Assembly (NCBI RefSeq): GCF_021233355.1
Contig: NZ_CP089507.1
Coordinates: 1,984,001-2,048,000 of the forward strand
Origin: Luteimonas fraxinea
Lineage (GTDB): Bacteria; Pseudomonadota; Gammaproteobacteria; Xanthomonadales; Xanthomonadaceae
Length of the DNA stretch: 64,000 nucleotides
Direction of reading: 5' to 3'
In this document: in pieces, positions 1 to 11,491 of the stretch
Numbering within the stretch: position 1 is the first letter of the stretch
Layout of the letters: each line of letters opens with the position of its first letter
Program-made: the position numbers and the translations under genes
Notes under the pieces: generated by a model
What the model was told of the DNA's origin: nothing
Seen by the model: the letters and a program-made list of their open reading frames with translations, nothing else
The model's database searches: none

Positions 1-1179
1 ATGCCGCGTATCCGTGAGCTGCTGGCGCATTTCGCCGGCGTCGAGGATGTGAGCCTGCAGGTCGGCTCGCTGCCGCGTGCGGTTGCGCCGCCGTCCGCGA
101 CCTCGCTGTCGGGTGGCGATGCGCGCGCCCAATCCGCCGCGCCGATCGAAGCCTTCGCCGGCAACATGGACAGTCACTACACCTTCGACAACTTCGTCGA
201 GGGTCGCAGCAACCAGATGGGACGTGCCGCCGCTTGGCAGGCAGCGCTCAAGCCGGGCGACCGCGCCCACAACCCGTTGCTGCTCTACGGTGGCACGGGT
301 CTGGGCAAGACCCATCTGATGTTCGCCGCCGGCAATGCGATGCGTCAGGCCAATCCGCGTGCGCGCGTGCTGTATCTGCGTTCGGAAGAGTTCTACAGCG
401 CGTTCTTCCGCTCGATCCAGGAAAAGACGTCCGACCAGTTCAAGCGCCAGTTCCGCCAGATCGACGCGCTTCTGATCGACGACATCCAGTTCTTCGCCGG
501 CAAGGACCGCACCCAGGAAGAGTTCTTCCACACCTTCAACACGCTGTTCGACAGCAAGCAGCAGATCATCATGACCTGCGACCGCTATCCGCGTGAGGTG
601 GACGGCCTGGAGCCGCGGCTGAAGTCGCGCCTGGCCTGGGGCCTGTCGGTGGCGATCGATCCGCCCGATTTCGAGACCCGCGCGGCGATCGTGCTGGCCA
701 AGGCCGCCGAACGCGGCACCCAGGTGCCGGACGACGTGGCGTTCCTGCTGGCCAAGAAGATGCACTCGAACGTGCGCGATCTCGAGGGCGCGCTCAATAC
801 GCTGGCTGCACGTGCGAACTTCATGGGCCGGGCGATCACCGTTGAATTCGCCCAGGAGACGCTGCGCGACCTGCTGCGCGCCCAGCAGCAGGCGATCAGC
901 ATGTCCAACATCCAGAAGGTCGTGGCCGATTACTACGGCCTGCAGATCAAGGACCTGCTCTCCAAGCGCCGTACGCGCTCGCTGGCGCGTCCGCGTCAGG
1001 TGGCGATGGCACTGTCCAAGGAACTCACCGAACACAGCCTGCCGGAGATCGGCGAGGCCTTCGCGGGCCGCGACCACACCACCGTGCTGCATGCCTGCCG
1101 GCAGATCCGCACGCTGATCGAAAGCGACGGCAAACTGCGCGAGGATTGGGACAAGCTGATCCGTAAACTCAGCGAGTAA
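1..1179 (+). CDS. dnaA: Chromosomal replication initiator DnaA, 5'-truncated by the window edge
   Basis: Binds DnaA boxes at oriC, opens the duplex and loads the replicative helicase. The visible 392 residues hold the linker, the AAA+ ATPase (Walker A GGTGLGKT about 97-104, Walker B LLIDD about 157-161) and the C-terminal DNA-binding domain with the signature [15 protein letters not shown]. Family members in Xanthomonas are about 440 residues. The first residues here align with the end of domain I, where relatives read YLPRIRELL, so about 50 residues are missing. The ATG at base 1 therefore looks internal, not a true start. dnaN follows after a 254-base gap that looks like oriC. Confidence 0.97.
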   Translation: MPRIRELLAHFAGVEDVSLQVGSLPRAVAPPSATSLSGGDARAQSAAPIEAFAGNMDSHYTFDNFVEGRSNQMGRAAAWQAALKPGDRAHNPLLLYGGTGLGKTHLMFAAGNAMRQANPRARVLYLRSEEFYSAFFRSIQEKTSDQFKRQFRQIDALLIDDIQFFAGKDRTQEEFFHTFNTLFDSKQQIIMTCDRYPREVDGLEPRLKSRLAWGLSVAIDPPDFETRAAIVLAKAAERGTQVPDDVAFLLAKKMHSNVRDLEGALNTLAARANFMGRAITVEFAQETLRDLLRAQQQAISMSNIQKVVADYYGLQIKDLLSKRRTRSLARPRQVAMALSKELTEHSLPEIGEAFAGRDHTTVLHACRQIRTLIESDGKLREDWDKLIRKLSE

Positions 1180-1433
1180 GCTGTGCATCGCCGGGCCCTG
1201 CACAACAGGGGGACCGGAGGTGGAGAGCCTGTGGACAACTTGAGGGGTCGAAAGTTGTCCACAGCTTGATCCACCACTCCACACCGCACTGTCCACCGGG
1301 TTTGGAGGTCTGAAAAACGCAATCGATTCAGTGGTTTGCAGTAGATACCAACCGATTTTGGCCTCACCCAGCACCACCATTTTTAGATTTATATCCTTTT
1401 TATAAAAGCACGGGACAAGGGGATAACACCGAC
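1180..1433. other. Putative oriC in the dnaA-dnaN gap
   Basis: This gap holds two inverted 9-mers, TGTGGACAA at 1230-1238 and TTGTCCACA at 1255-1263. Each differs by one base from the DnaA-box consensus TTATCCACA. Weaker TCCACA/GTCCAC matches follow to about 1300. An AT-rich stretch at 1378-1408 stands out against the GC-rich surroundings and could serve as the unwinding element. The dnaA-dnaN position is a usual site for oriC in this group. Function is inferred; upstream of dnaA is not visible. Confidence 0.6.
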
Positions 1434-2534
1434 ATGCGTTTCAGTCTCCAACGCGAAACACTGCTCAAGCCGCTGGCCCAGGTCGTCAACGTCGTCGAGC
1501 GCCGCCAGACCCTGCCCGTGCTGGCCAACCTGCTGGTCCAGGTCCAGGACGGCCAGCTGTCGTTGACCGGTACCGACCTCGAAGTCGAGATGGTCTCGCG
1601 TCGTGCGGTCGACGATGCCCAGGACGGCGAGACCACGATTCCGGCGCGCAAGCTGTTCGACATCGTTCGTGCACTGCCCGACGGCAGCAAGGTCGTGATC
1701 TCCCAGTCCGGCGAGAAGATCACCGTGCAGGCCGGTCGCAGCCGCTTCACGCTGTCGAGCCTGCCGGCAGGCGACTTCCCGTCCGTGGACGAGGTCGAAG
1801 CCACTGACCGCATCGCGGTGCCGGAAGCCGCGCTCAAGGAACTCATCGAGCGCACCGCGTTCGCGATGGCGCAGCAGGACGTCCGCTACTACCTCAACGG
1901 CCTGCTGTTCGATCTCGGCGATACCCGCCTGCGCTGCGTGGCGACCGATGGTCACCGCCTCGCGCTGTGCGAGACGACGCTGGAGACGGCGGTCCAGACC
2001 AAGCGCCAGATCATCCTGCCGCGCAAGGGCGTGACCGAACTGCAGCGCCTGCTCGAAGGCGGCGACAAGACCCTGGAACTGGAACTCGGCCGCAACCACC
2101 TGCGGGTCAAGCGTGACGATGTGACCTTCACCAGCAAGCTGATCGACGGCCGCTTCCCGGATTACGAGGCCGTGATTCCGATCGGCGCCGACCGAGAAGT
2201 CACGATCGACCGCGAACTGCTGCGCGCCGCGCTGCAGCGCGTGGCGATCCTGTCGAACGAGAAGTACCGCGGCGTGCGGCTGGAAGTCTCGCCGGGCACC
2301 GTGCGCATCAATGCGCATAACCCCGAGCAGGAAGAGGCCCACGAGGAAGTCGAGGCCGACACCAAGGTCGATGACCTGGCCGTCGGCTTCAACGTGAACT
2401 ATCTGCTGGATGCGCTGACTGCGTTGCGCGGTGAACAGGTGATCCTGAAGCTGCGCGATGCGAACTCGTCTGCGTTGGTGCGCGAGGCGACCGACGAGCG
2501 CAGCCGTCACGTGGTGATGCCGCTGCGTCTCTGA
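1434..2534 (+). CDS. dnaN: DNA polymerase III beta subunit (sliding clamp)
   Basis: The ring-shaped clamp that tethers DNA polymerase III to the template. At 366 residues it matches the usual length and reads as three tandem clamp domains of about 120 residues, ending in the family-typical VMPLRL. The start MRFSLQRE is preceded by an AAGGGGA ribosome-binding sequence. It lies in the conserved dnaA-dnaN-recF-gyrB order. The next gene, recF, begins about 140 bases downstream of the stop. Confidence 0.98.
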   Translation: MRFSLQRETLLKPLAQVVNVVERRQTLPVLANLLVQVQDGQLSLTGTDLEVEMVSRRAVDDAQDGETTIPARKLFDIVRALPDGSKVVISQSGEKITVQAGRSRFTLSSLPAGDFPSVDEVEATDRIAVPEAALKELIERTAFAMAQQDVRYYLNGLLFDLGDTRLRCVATDGHRLALCETTLETAVQTKRQIILPRKGVTELQRLLEGGDKTLELELGRNHLRVKRDDVTFTSKLIDGRFPDYEAVIPIGADREVTIDRELLRAALQRVAILSNEKYRGVRLEVSPGTVRINAHNPEQEEAHEEVEADTKVDDLAVGFNVNYLLDALTALRGEQVILKLRDANSSALVREATDERSRHVVMPLRL

Positions 2535-2569
2535 CGCCATCGGTAGACTGGGCGCCCGTCGCCCACACT

Positions 2570-2585
2570 TGTTTCACGTGGAACA
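2570..2585. promoter_or_regulatory. parS-like site 1
   Basis: TGTTTCACGTGGAACA, a near-palindromic 16-mer that differs slightly from the ParB-binding consensus TGTTTCACGTGAAACA. It sits between dnaN and recF and is the first of five such sites within 1.3 kb. ParB nucleates on parS to segregate origins. Confidence 0.8.
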
Positions 2586-2673
2586 CGACGCCCGGCTTGC
2601 CGGGCGTCTTCCGTTTCGGCCCGCGACTGCGCCCGTCGCTGCAGGCGCTAAGAAAGCCACCCGTAGGATTTCC

Positions 2674-3771
2674 GTGCAGATCACCCGCTTCGACCTCCAC
2701 AACGTGCGCAATCTGCAACCCACCTCACTGCGGCCAGGGCCCGGGCTGAATCTGCTGCTGGGCGATAACGGCGCCGGCAAGACCAGCGTGCTCGAGGGGC
2801 TGCACCTGATGGCCTACGGCCGCAGCTTCCGCGGACGGGTGCGGGATGGACTGGTGCAGCGCGGGCGCGACGCGGTCGAGCTCTACGCCGAGTGGCGCGA
2901 GGATCCTGCGCATCCGGATCGCATTCGCCGTGCCGGGCTTCGCCATACCGGTCAGGACTGGAGCGGCCGCCTGGATGGCGAGGACGTCGCCCAGCTCGGC
3001 GATCTGTGTGCCGCGCTGATGGTCGTCACCTTCGAGCCCGGCAGCCACGCGCTGATCTCCGGCAGCAGCGAAGTGCGGCGCCGGTTCCTCGATTGGGGAC
3101 TGTTCCACGTGGAACAAGACTTCCTGCAGCAGTGGCGCCGTTATGCACGGGCGCTTCGGCAGCGCAATGCCCTACTGAAGTCCGGCGCCGGTGGCTCGCA
3201 GCTCGATGCATGGGATCACGAGCTCGCGGACGCGGCGCTACAGCTCGATACCCGGCGCGAGGCGTATCTGCAGCGGTTGCAGCTCGCGGTGCAGGCGGTT
3301 GCCGCGCAGGTGGCGCCGGCCCTCGGCACGCCGGAGCTGGTGTTCCTGCCCGGCTGGCGCCGCCAGGAGCTGTCATTGGCCGACGCGCTGATCGTGGCCC
3401 GCGATCGCGATCGCGCAGCAGGCCATACCAGCGTGGGACCGCATCGCGCCGACTGGCGGATCCGTTTCGACGACCGACCCGAACAGTCGCTGCTGTCGCG
3501 CGGCCAGGCCAAACAGTCTGCGCTGTGCTGTCTGCTCGCGCAGGCCCGGGACTGCGCCGACCGATTCGAGGGCCGATGGCCAGTGATCGCGCTCGATGAC
3601 CTGGCCTCGGAGCTGGATCGACATCACCAGCGACAGGTCCTCGCGTATTTGCGGGATGCGGGCGCGCAGGTGTTGATCACAGGCACCGAGCGTCCGGAGC
3701 ATTGGCCGGTCGAGGTGCTCGAAGACGCGATGACGTTCCACGTGGAACATGGCGTCGTCAGCCAGGCTTGA
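2674..3771 (+). CDS. recF: DNA replication/repair protein RecF
   Basis: SMC-like ATPase that helps load RecA on gapped DNA with RecO and RecR. I place the start at GTG 2674 (VQITRFDLHNVRNLQ), after an AGGA element. The open frame extends upstream to 2569, but that part overlaps a parS site and does not look like RecF. The resulting 365 residues match family length. Walker A GDNGAGKTS is near the N-terminus. The signature LLSRGQAKQ and the Walker B region VIALDDLASELD are in the C-terminal half. Two parS-like palindromes lie inside the coding sequence, at 3101 and 3734, each read as FHVE. Confidence 0.95.
   Translation: MQITRFDLHNVRNLQPTSLRPGPGLNLLLGDNGAGKTSVLEGLHLMAYGRSFRGRVRDGLVQRGRDAVELYAEWREDPAHPDRIRRAGLRHTGQDWSGRLDGEDVAQLGDLCAALMVVTFEPGSHALISGSSEVRRRFLDWGLFHVEQDFLQQWRRYARALRQRNALLKSGAGGSQLDAWDHELADAALQLDTRREAYLQRLQLAVQAVAAQVAPALGTPELVFLPGWRRQELSLADALIVARDRDRAAGHTSVGPHRADWRIRFDDRPEQSLLSRGQAKQSALCCLLAQARDCADRFEGRWPVIALDDLASELDRHHQRQVLAYLRDAGAQVLITGTERPEHWPVEVLEDAMTFHVEHGVVSQA
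3101..3116. promoter_or_regulatory. parS-like site 2, inside recF
   Basis: TGTTCCACGTGGAACA, a perfect 16-base palindrome of the parS type, embedded in the recF coding frame. Confidence 0.85.
3734..3749. promoter_or_regulatory. parS-like site 3, at the end of recF
   Basis: CGTTCCACGTGGAACA: 15 of 16 positions match the perfect palindrome at 3101. It lies in the last codons of recF. Confidence 0.8.
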
Positions 3772-3807
3772 GTCCAGCTGTTGAGTTCGCCCAGTCGAGT
3801 GCGCTCA

Positions 3808-3823
3808 GGTTCCACGTGAAACA
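3808..3823. promoter_or_regulatory. parS-like site 4, recF-gyrB gap
   Basis: GGTTCCACGTGAAACA, an asymmetric parS-like 16-mer in the 226-base recF-gyrB gap. Confidence 0.75.
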
Positions 3824-3859
3824 TCGCGTGACGCAGTTTCGGCCCTTTGGCCCGCGCCG

Positions 3860-3875
3860 TGTTCCACGTGGAACA
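3860..3875. promoter_or_regulatory. parS-like site 5, recF-gyrB gap
   Basis: TGTTCCACGTGGAACA, identical to the site inside recF, 28 bases upstream of the -10 element of gyrB. Confidence 0.85.
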
Positions 3876-3899
3876 CCGGCCGGAGAGATGGGCCCGAAC

Positions 3900-6436
<2,537 letters not shown>

Positions 6437-6540
6437 ACCGTCGTGTCCGCCGGACCGTGCGCCTCCGTATGGAGGCCGCGGTTGACGGCGCGTTAATCCA
6501 CGTCGTTCTAAAACGTGGGTTCTTGAACAGGGGTCTCCTC

Positions 6541-7350
6541 ATGAAAACGCCTATCGCGGCGCTCGCTGCGGCTGTGTTGCTTGCCGGCTGTGCGACCACC
6601 ACGTCCCCGACCGGACGTACCCAGTACGTCGGCGCCGTCTCACAGGCCCAGCTCAACCAGATGGGCGAGCAGGCATTCGCCGAGACCAAGACCCAGATGC
6701 GCGCCTCGACCGATGCGAAGCAGCAGGCCTATGTGCGCTGCATCGTCACCGACATCGTCCGCGAACTGCCGGCCAACTGGCAGCAGCTCAACTGGGAATC
6801 GGTGGTGTTCGTCGACGACAACCCGAACGCGTTCGCGCTGCCGGGCGGCAAGGTCGGTGTGCACACTGGCATCCTCAAGGTCGCGCAGAACCAGGACCAG
6901 CTGGCCGCGGTGATCGCGCACGAGATCGGCCACGTCTACGCCAACCACCACGACGAACGCATCACCCGCCAGATGGGCGCGCAGGGTCTGCTGGGCGTCG
7001 CGGGCGCTGCGCTGGGCTCGCGCTACGGCGAAGGCGCGCAGCAGTCGGCGAACCAGCTCGGCGGTGCCGCGCTGCAGACGACGTTCCTGCTGCCCGGCAC
7101 GCGCACGCAGGAGACCGAGGCGGACGTCGTCGGTCAGGATCTGATGGCCAAGGCCGGGTTCGATCCGCGCGCGGCCGTCGGCCTGTGGCAGAACATGATC
7201 GCGGCCAGCGGCGGCAGCCGTCCGCCGCAGTGGCTGTCGACGCATCCCAATCCCGAGAACCGCATCAGCGAACTGCAGACGCGCGCGGCGAGCCTCGTAC
7301 CGACCTACGAGCAGGCGCAGGCCGCAGGCAAACGTCCGCGCTGCGGTTGA
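6541..7350 (+). CDS. M48 family metalloprotease lipoprotein
   Basis: Probable zinc protease anchored to a periplasmic membrane face, related to the LoiP/BepA group that handles outer-membrane quality control. The chosen start ATG 6541 gives a lipoprotein signal peptide with lipobox LAGC (Cys17). The frame is open further upstream, but that part does not look like protein. The zinc site HEIGH is at residues 127-131, with the third ligand Glu in ETEAD near 193. Length is 269 residues, with no TPR domain, so it is a LoiP-like short form. A TPR protein follows 110 bases downstream and may be functionally linked. Confidence 0.9.
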   Translation: MKTPIAALAAAVLLAGCATTTSPTGRTQYVGAVSQAQLNQMGEQAFAETKTQMRASTDAKQQAYVRCIVTDIVRELPANWQQLNWESVVFVDDNPNAFALPGGKVGVHTGILKVAQNQDQLAAVIAHEIGHVYANHHDERITRQMGAQGLLGVAGAALGSRYGEGAQQSANQLGGAALQTTFLLPGTRTQETEADVVGQDLMAKAGFDPRAAVGLWQNMIAASGGSRPPQWLSTHPNPENRISELQTRAASLVPTYEQAQAAGKRPRCG

Positions 7351-7460
7351 GCGCGTTTCACTCGCGCCTGCACGCATCTCCGCAACCATCGGGCGATAAT
7401 CGCCGTATCCAGACTCCGGCCCCCGGCGTACCGCGGGCCACCTGCCAATCGAGGTGTTCC

Positions 7461-8696
7461 ATGTCGAAGTCCCGCATGTCCCAGCAGGCGCTCGCCGCTG
7501 CCCTGACCACTGCTCTGCTCGCATTCGCGGCGCCGTCGATGGCGCTCGCGCAGGACGAAGGCAGCGACCGCAGCAGCCGCGCCGACCGTTCTTCGCGCAG
7601 CGCCGATCGCAGCGAGCGCCGCAGCTCGCGTCAGGCGCCGCAGAAGGCCGAGGCGCTATATCCCAACAGCAGCCGCCAGGAGCCGGGCGTGTCCGCCAGC
7701 CAGCGTCTGCTCAAACAGCTCAATACGCTCTCTGAAGCGAGCAATGCGTCCGACGCGGCGAAGGGTCTGCCGGTCGCCGACGAGATCCTCGCCAATGACG
7801 CCGCGAACACCTACGACAAGTCGATGGCGGGCCTGCTCGCCGGCCAGCTGCTCCTCAACGAGGACAATGATCGCGCGATCGCCTATCTCAACCAGGCGAT
7901 CGAAACCGGCGGTCTCGACAACAACAACCACTTCCAGGCGATGCTGATCGTCTCGCAGCTGCAGGCGCAGGACGACAAGTACGACCAGGCGCTCGCGTCG
8001 CTCGACCGCTACATCACCGAGTCGGGTTCGACCGATCCCAAGGACCAGGCGCTCAAGGGCAATCTGCTCTATCGCCTCGAGCGCTATCCGGAGGCGATCG
8101 CGACGCTCAAGCCGCTGGTCGATGCGGGCGGTGAAGTCGATCCGCAGTGGCAGCAGATTCTGATGGCGTCCTACGCCGAATCGGGCAACAGCGCCGAAGC
8201 TACGCGTCTCGCCGAACAGGTCGCACAGGCGACGCCGGACGACAAACGTTCGCAGGTCAATCTCGCGGTGTCGTATCTGCAGACCGATCAGAACGACAAG
8301 GCGATCGAAGTGTTCGAGCGTCTGCGCGCAGCGGGTCAGCTCACCGAAGAGAGCGAGTACCGCAACCTCTACGCGCTGTATCTCAACAGCGAGAACAAGG
8401 AACGCGAAGCGATCGCGGTGATCAACGAAGGCCTGCAGAAGAACATCCTCAAGGAGGATTACCGCACGATGGCGGCACTCGGTCAGGCAAACTATTTCAG
8501 TGAGCAGATCGAACCTGCGATCGCTGCATGGCGCAAGGCCGCACCGCTCGCGGAGAACGGCGATACGTACCTCAATCTCGCACGCGTGCTGCACCAGGAA
8601 GGGCGTGCGGACGAAGCGAAGGAAGCGGCGCGTCAGGCCATTGCAAAGGGCTTGAAATCCAACACAGACGCCGAGCGCATCATCTCGGGTCGTTAA
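7461..8696 (+). CDS. Secreted tetratricopeptide-repeat protein
   Basis: Exported 411-residue protein with a clear signal peptide (MSKSRMSQQALAAALTTALL, cleavage after MALAQ). A serine/arginine-rich segment follows at about 32-60, then a run of TPR-like helix pairs to the C-terminus (for example YDQALASLDRY, YPEAIATLKPL, NDKAIEVFERL, EPAIAAWRKAA). Such scaffolds bind protein partners in the periplasm. Its position directly before tonB suggests a role in envelope energy transduction or TonB complex assembly, but this is inference. The start ATG 7461 follows GAGGTG. Confidence 0.88.
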   Translation: MSKSRMSQQALAAALTTALLAFAAPSMALAQDEGSDRSSRADRSSRSADRSERRSSRQAPQKAEALYPNSSRQEPGVSASQRLLKQLNTLSEASNASDAAKGLPVADEILANDAANTYDKSMAGLLAGQLLLNEDNDRAIAYLNQAIETGGLDNNNHFQAMLIVSQLQAQDDKYDQALASLDRYITESGSTDPKDQALKGNLLYRLERYPEAIATLKPLVDAGGEVDPQWQQILMASYAESGNSAEATRLAEQVAQATPDDKRSQVNLAVSYLQTDQNDKAIEVFERLRAAGQLTEESEYRNLYALYLNSENKEREAIAVINEGLQKNILKEDYRTMAALGQANYFSEQIEPAIAAWRKAAPLAENGDTYLNLARVLHQEGRADEAKEAARQAIAKGLKSNTDAERIISGR

Positions 8697-8831
8697 AAAA
8701 AAGTTGCCGGAATTACGGATGGTACTGGCCACTTGGATTGGTATAAGCTTTAGGGTTCCTGCCGACCGAACAGGTTGGCAGTTCAACTTTTCCACCGGGG
8801 TTTCGGCCCCGGCCTCACCAGAGTTCTCCGC

Positions 8832-9497
8832 ATGACGCAACGCTCGACGACGACCGACAGGAACGACGAAGACGAGGGCCTGAACTGGGGCCGCATCGCC
8901 GGCTTCACGATGGTGGTCGCGTTCCACGCCGCTGCGATCATGCTGCTGCTCGCGCCCGTCAATCCGCCGAACGCTGCAGCGCAGGAAGAAGCGGCCACGC
9001 GTGTCGTGATCATCGAACCGCCACCGCCGCCGCCCCCGCCGCCGCCGCCGCCGCCGGAACCGCCTAAGCCGACGCCGATCAAGGAACTGACCCCGCCGCG
9101 TCCGACACCGGTGCCGCCGCCGCCGGAATCGCCGCCGGTCGTGTTCGACGATCCGTCGCCGATGGATACGCCGGCTCCGCCGCCCGCACCGCCGTCGCCG
9201 CCTGCACCGTCTGCCGATATCGGCGCCAGCGTCGACATCTCGTCGAAGAACATGAATCCGCCGCGTTACCCGCCTGCCGCTGCACGCGCGCAGATCGAGG
9301 GCACGGTGATCCTGGTCATCGACGTCGACGCCAACGGCAACGTCACCAACGTGTCGGTCGAGAAGTCCAGCCGCAATCGTGATCTCGACCGCGCTGCGAT
9401 CGAAGCCGCACGCAAGTGGTCATTCGCACCGGCCATGTCGAATGGCCAGCCGGCCGCAGGTCGCGTCCGCGTTCCGGTCGACTTCAACCTCGGCTGA
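8832..9497 (+). CDS. tonB: Energy transducer TonB
   Basis: Couples the inner-membrane proton gradient, via ExbB-ExbD, to TonB-dependent outer-membrane receptors. The 221 residues have a cytoplasmic N-terminus, one membrane anchor (about 21-40), a long proline-rich spacer starting with 13 consecutive prolines, and a C-terminal TonB domain (YPPAAARAQIEGTVILVIDV and the end FAPAMSNGQPAAGRVRVPVDF). The chosen start ATG 8832 gives MTQRSTTTDR. The proline run is encoded by a near-perfect CCG tract. It leads the tonB-exbB-exbD-exbD operon. Confidence 0.95.
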   Translation: MTQRSTTTDRNDEDEGLNWGRIAGFTMVVAFHAAAIMLLLAPVNPPNAAAQEEAATRVVIIEPPPPPPPPPPPPPEPPKPTPIKELTPPRPTPVPPPPESPPVVFDDPSPMDTPAPPPAPPSPPAPSADIGASVDISSKNMNPPRYPPAAARAQIEGTVILVIDVDANGNVTNVSVEKSSRNRDLDRAAIEAARKWSFAPAMSNGQPAAGRVRVPVDFNLG

Positions 9498-9597
9498 TCG
9501 ATTCCGCTGTATCCGATACACCGGCGTTCTTCGAAACGTCGACACTTACGCGTCAACGTTCCACTCTTCAAACCACTACATCTAGAAGGTAAGCGTC

Positions 9598-10347
9598 ATG
9601 CTGCAGGAAACCACCAACGCCGCTGTGTCCAACGCTGCCGGTCTGGAGTCGATGGGCTTCGCTGACATGATCGAGCACATGGACGCGGTCAACTGGACCG
9701 TGCTCATCGTTCTGATCGTGATGTCGGCCATGTCGATCTTCTGGATCATTTTCAACGCCATCAAGGCTGCGCGCCTGAAGGGCAGCACCGATCGCGTGAT
9801 CAACACGTTCTGGGAAACCCCGAACGCGCAGGACGCGATCCGCTTCATGGAAGAGCAGCCGAAGAGCGAGCCCTTCTCGAAGGTCGCCCTCGACGCCGCA
9901 CAGGCCGCCGCGCATCACCAGCGTCATGAAGGTTCGCGTCTGGTCGAGTCGCTCAACCGTTCGGAATTCGTCGATCGCGCCCTGCGTCAGGCCGTGACCC
10001 GCGAATCGCTGAAGCTCGAAGACGGTCTGACCGTTCTCGCCACCGTCGGTGCGACCGCGCCGTTCGTGGGTCTGCTCGGTACGGTGTGGGGCATCTATCG
10101 CGCCCTGATCCGCATCGGTGCCAGCGGCCAGGCCGACATCGGCGCAGTGGCTGGTCCCGTCGGCGAAGCGCTGATCATGACCGCCATCGGTCTGGGCGTC
10201 GCGATCCCGGCAGTGCTCGGCTACAATTTCTTCGTCCGTCTGAACCGCGGTACGAACAACAAGCTCGACACCTTCGCGCACGATCTGCACGACTTCTTCG
10301 CCACCGGTTCGCGCGTCGGCGAGACGCCGGCTCCGGCCAAGGTCTAA
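9598..10347 (+). CDS. exbB: TonB-system biopolymer transport protein ExbB
   Basis: Proton-channel subunit of the TonB motor in the inner membrane (MotA/TolQ/ExbB family). The 249 residues contain three membrane segments: NWTVLIVLIVMSAMSIFWII near 30-50, a second around GATAPFVGLLGTVWGIY, and a third around MTAIGLGVAIPAVLGYNFF. The cytoplasmic loop between segments one and two is long, as expected. The ribosome-binding site is AAGGTAAG. It lies 100 bases after tonB and 37 before the first exbD. Confidence 0.96.
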   Translation: MLQETTNAAVSNAAGLESMGFADMIEHMDAVNWTVLIVLIVMSAMSIFWIIFNAIKAARLKGSTDRVINTFWETPNAQDAIRFMEEQPKSEPFSKVALDAAQAAAHHQRHEGSRLVESLNRSEFVDRALRQAVTRESLKLEDGLTVLATVGATAPFVGLLGTVWGIYRALIRIGASGQADIGAVAGPVGEALIMTAIGLGVAIPAVLGYNFFVRLNRGTNNKLDTFAHDLHDFFATGSRVGETPAPAKV

Positions 10348-10384
10348 GAAGCGCGCACGTCAGTAGCGACAACGGAGTTCAGAT

Positions 10385-10807
<423 letters not shown>

Positions 10808-10822
10808 ACCGGAGCAACACGC

Positions 10823-11236
10823 ATGGCATTTTCATCCGGTGGCGAAGGCCCGATGGCCGACATCAACATCATTCCGCTCTGCGACGTGATGTTGGTGCTG
10901 CTGATCATCTTCATGGTGACGGCGCCGAAGGCTTCCTATCCAATCGACATCGATCTCCCGCAGCGTTCGACGACGCCGCCGGAGAATCCGGTGGAACCAC
11001 CGGAGCCGATCCGGCTGCGCATCGACGGTTCGGGCCAGATCTTCTGGAACGACAGTCCGACGCCAGTCTCGGCACTGCGCAACATGATGGAGTCGGAAGT
11101 CCAGCGTGACCCGACCAATCAGCCGACGCTCGAGATCGACACCAGCGGCGACGCCGATTACGGCGTGCTGGCCAAGGTGTTGGCGGAAGCGAAGAACGCG
11201 CAGATGCAGAAGATCGGCTTCGTGGCGGCTCAGTAA
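10823..11236 (+). CDS. exbD2: Biopolymer transport protein ExbD, second copy
   Basis: ExbD paralogue of 137 residues. The membrane helix [16 protein letters not shown] is almost identical to that of the first copy, with the essential Asp retained. The periplasmic domain is diverged, so the copies probably have non-identical roles. In Xanthomonas campestris the second copy is reported to be dispensable for iron uptake. It ends the operon, and a strong terminator follows at 11297. Confidence 0.93.
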   Translation: MAFSSGGEGPMADINIIPLCDVMLVLLIIFMVTAPKASYPIDIDLPQRSTTPPENPVEPPEPIRLRIDGSGQIFWNDSPTPVSALRNMMESEVQRDPTNQPTLEIDTSGDADYGVLAKVLAEAKNAQMQKIGFVAAQ

Positions 11237-11296
11237 TACGCGACAAACATCGGCGCGGGCCTGCAGCACGCGCCGGTGATCGATGCAGTGATTTGA

Positions 11297-11322
11297 ACGC
11301 CGCCCTCGGGCGGCGTTTTTTT
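11297..11322 (+). terminator. Rho-independent terminator of the tonB-exbD operon
   Basis: Perfect GC-rich stem (ACGCCGCC pairing with GGCGGCGT, loop CTCG) followed by seven T. It is oriented to stop plus-strand transcription from exbD2. On the minus strand no U-tract follows. Confidence 0.9.
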
Positions 11323-11491
11323 GTGCGATCCCATGACTCGTGACATGGAGTCAACGCACGAATGCGATGGATCCGACGCGCGTGGACGCGCATCGTTCTG
11401 CTGTCGGAATCAAGAGACGGCGTGGAGCCGCTGCGCTGAAAATCAGCGGGAGCGGTGTGTTGCGATCAGGCGATCGGATCGAACACGTGGA

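Noticed and set aside
7454..7469. Possible sixth parS site near the TPR gene start
   Set aside because: TGTTCCATGTCGAAGT loses the central CACGTG core and the right half, so it is not a parS match.
8742..8747. TATAAG as a -10 element before tonB
   Set aside because: No acceptable -35 hexamer at the right distance and no extended -10 motif, so support is too weak to list as a promoter.
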